Part shown: positions 62,201-64,000 of the stretch, piece by piece
Layout: each line of letters starts with the position of its first letter
Numbering within the stretch: position 1 is the first letter of the stretch
Origin: CBDBIG01 sp965205845 [NCBI: bacterium]
Lineage (GTDB): Bacteria; SAR324
Direction: 5' to 3'
Assembly (NCBI GenBank): GCA_965205845.1
Contig: CBDBIG010000003.1
Span: 682,001 to 746,000, forward strand
DNA length: 64,000 nt
The notes under the pieces: model-generated
Told to the model about the DNA's origin: nothing
The model's input: the letters and a program-made list of their open reading frames with translations, nothing else
Databases searched by the model: none
Translations under genes and position numbers: made by a program

Positions 62201-64000
62201 GGTTAACTGAAAGTCGACATTGCCCTGCACAAACAGTTTGGGCAAGGCCACCCCAGAGGCAGCCTCGCAAATGCTGTCGAGCATGGCCATGCGCATCGCT
62301 TCCACGCCACTTTGCGCTGAGGGCGTGCAGTCTAAATCGGCCCCAAACCGGGCTTGCACTTTGGCAACGCTGCTTATCTGCACCAAGGGAATCATGGGAT
62401 GCGCTTGCAAAGGCGCACCATTGAGGTGCGCTGCCATTACTTGTACACCACAGCCACCCAGGCCCGTCAAAGTTTCCACGCTATGGCGCGTGGGTGTTTC
62501 CATAATATGCAGCCCTGCCACCTTGGCGTATTCGCCATAACTCAGGCTGGGTTGGCATGCCTGGGGGTTTGGAAACAGCGCCTCACAAAAAACATGATTG
62601 CGCAACAAACACGCATTTTCGGGGATCACCACCGTGCCACCTAAAGCCACCGCGCCCGCGGCAATGCTGGCCATGGCTTTGGCGGGAGTGCTCTCAAGGG
62701 TGCCCGTGCTGGTAAGGCCTAAGCACATGGTGCCAAAGTGCTGGGTGCTGCGCGCAAGGTGGGGGGTTTTTTCCAGCGCATCCGCAAACCATGCGCGAAT
62801 TTTAGCCATTACCCTGTCGAGGCCGCCATCGAGCTGCACGCTGGCAAAGCCAAAATGCGCAGGGTTTACCCCTTGTTGTTTCAAATGCAAACGCATGGCA
62901 TCGTTGTGGGTCTTTTCACAGCCGTGCTCAAGGAGCAGTGCTTTTTTGACCATGGGGTGGCGCAAGTGCCCCAGCATGGTTCGCAGGTACATCTCCTCAG
63001 AATACCCCGGAGCAGCCCCACAACCCTCGGTATGCACCAAACTGACATAGCGCGATACGTGCTTGGGTGCGGGATTGTTTTGGTTGAGGCTTTCAGCGGC
63101 CAAACGCGCAACTTGTCCGGAGCATAAGCTGGTGGGAACGATTAAAGCCACTTGATCAATACTGACCTTCTCCCCACTTGCAAAGCCTTCAAAGTGGGCT
63201 TGTAGCGGCTGGGTTGTGGGGATTGTGAGCAGGGGTTTTGCGCTGGGCTTGGGCGCATTTAAAATGTGCTTGTAGGGGGCTTGTTTGCTGTGATGCCAAT
63301 TGCGCCAAATCGACACCTGGTAATGCCCCGCTTGATCGCCCAAGCTGCGCTTGCCGTTGGCAATCCCACAAAATTGCTCAAACACCTCTTGGCCTAAATC
63401 TTCCAGGCGTTCCCCATCTTGGTGGCGTCCTGCGTTCACATCCATTTCATGGGAGAGCATTTTAAAACGCCCCGAGGTGGTAACAAATTTGAGGGTGGGC
63501 GCAAAGGGAAAATTGGTAATCGAGCCGTTGCCCGTGATAAAGAGGATAATCTGGGAACCCGAGGCCACCTGGCCCGCAATGCTCTCGAGGTCGTTGCCTG
63601 GGGAGTCCATAAAATAATAGCCCGAATCGCCCATGGGTTCTGCGTAGTCGATCACGTAGTCTAAGCGGACTTTGGGATCTTTTTTGCGGGCAGCCCCCAA
63701 GGATTTAAGGGCAATGTTGTACAGCCCCCGCATTAAATTGCCCCCAGAAGGGTTGCCTTCTGCGGAGTGCCCATGCCAGGCAGCGCGTTGTTTAAATTGC
63801 GCTATTTTGCTCAAAAACTGAGTGGCCGTGGCTTGATCGCGGACGTTGCTTAAAATATAGGGTTCTGCGCCAATCAGTTCGTCGGTTTCAGCCAGTACGG
63901 CCGCCCCACCATGGCGAATGAGTTCCTTGGCTACCCAGCCCGCCAGGGGGTTTCCCGACAATCCTGAGAAGGAATCCGAACCCCCGCATTGCAAGGCCAC
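62174..64000 (-). CDS. UxaA/GarD-family hydro-lyase, 3' part
   Basis: The gene is cut at its 5' end by the window: the frame is open at 64000 and begins in the family block ALQCGGSDSFSGLSGNPLAG. Altronate/galactarate dehydratases remove water from aldonic or aldaric acids. Further marks are GNLMRGLYNIALKSLGA, YYFMDSPGNDLESIAGQVAS and LFITGNGSITNF. After about residue 280 there is a second part that resembles the family's N-terminal domain (TSLCSGQVARLAAESL, VHTEGCGAAPG, LLLEHGCE), so the visible protein runs QCGGSD-domain then N-type domain. The substrate is unknown. It ends in the 105-bp array. Confidence 0.85.
   Translation of the reverse strand: MALQCGGSDSFSGLSGNPLAGWVAKELIRHGGAAVLAETDELIGAEPYILSNVRDQATATQFLSKIAQFKQRAAWHGHSAEGNPSGGNLMRGLYNIALKSLGAARKKDPKVRLDYVIDYAEPMGDSGYYFMDSPGNDLESIAGQVASGSQIILFITGNGSITNFPFAPTLKFVTTSGRFKMLSHEMDVNAGRHQDGERLEDLGQEVFEQFCGIANGKRSLGDQAGHYQVSIWRNWHHSKQAPYKHILNAPKPSAKPLLTIPTTQPLQAHFEGFASGEKVSIDQVALIVPTSLCSGQVARLAAESLNQNNPAPKHVSRYVSLVHTEGCGAAPGYSEEMYLRTMLGHLRHPMVKKALLLEHGCEKTHNDAMRLHLKQQGVNPAHFGFASVQLDGGLDRVMAKIRAWFADALEKTPHLARSTQHFGTMCLGLTSTGTLESTPAKAMASIAAGAVALGGTVVIPENACLLRNHVFCEALFPNPQACQPSLSYGEYAKVAGLHIMETPTRHSVETLTGLGGCGVQVMAAHLNGAPLQAHPMIPLVQISSVAKVQARFGADLDCTPSAQSGVEAMRMAMLDSICEAASGVALPKLFVQGNVDFQLTRGLLGFSL

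Overview
The window reads as chromosome of a free-living Gram-negative proteobacterium. Evidence: lipoprotein N-acyltransferase (Lnt), MreBCD with a RodZ-like protein, a GlnD-type PII uridylyltransferase, GreA, a short RNase D, RNase R, a CsrA/FliW pair and a five-component LIV transporter. The class cannot be fixed from sequence alone. Several features are unusual for common Proteobacteria: a long, eukaryote-like GMP synthase, a long-form IspG with a large insert, and a CofH that implies coenzyme F420 synthesis. These point to a deep-branching or poorly sampled lineage. Both tRNA genes lack an encoded CCA end.

Layout: (1) 0-2 kb, 3' part of guaA and a HupE/UreJ permease. (2) 2.3-22.8 kb, a branched-chain amino acid uptake and catabolism island on the + strand: mmsB, a 3-hydroxyisobutyryl-CoA hydrolase-like gene, a MaoC hydratase, an isobutyryl-CoA-dehydrogenase-like gene, a PaaI thioesterase, enoyl-CoA hydratase, acyl-CoA synthetase, livGHM, two tandem livK genes plus a decayed third, livF, two tandem PaaK-like genes, an HSD10-like dehydrogenase and an MFS transporter. 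An orphan m4C-type methyltransferase sits inside it at 5.2 kb. (3) 23-30 kb, mreD/mreC/divergent mreB (minus), tRNA-Phe, mtnP, a RodZ-like gene, a 53-bp tandem array and a DUF3047 lipoprotein. (4) 30-40.6 kb, CoA-ester lyase, acyl-CoA dehydrogenase, an NTF2-like protein, asd, RNase D, greA and a 1260-residue GlnD with a broken HD motif. (5) 41-45.3 kb, an SfiI-like type II restriction-modification pair inserted at the 5' end of rnr, flanked by a ~180-bp direct repeat copied from rnr. (6) 45.4-47.3 kb, a decayed Mu-like element that still has multi-site ends. (7) 47.4-56 kb, lnt, a quinone-reductase-like oxidoreductase, a methylsuccinyl-CoA-dehydrogenase-like gene, an iron ABC binding protein and ispG (all minus). 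(8) 57-64 kb, cofH, csrA, fliW, a VOC protein, tRNA-Ser and the 3' part of a UxaA/GarD-family gene.

The cross-cutting theme is duplication. Six tandem arrays (units 80, 53, 93-94, ~53, ~54 and 105 bp) lie between genes, and at least four contain a copy of the terminal codons of the gene they abut (RodZ-like, iron-binding protein, ispG 5' end, UxaA 3' end). On a larger scale livK and PaaK-like/SDR are duplicated in ~1.5-kb units, and the rnr 5' end is duplicated around the R-M genes. The genome seems to amplify gene ends repeatedly. The R-M insertion, whose methyltransferase takes its start codon from the duplicated rnr end, is the most striking single locus.
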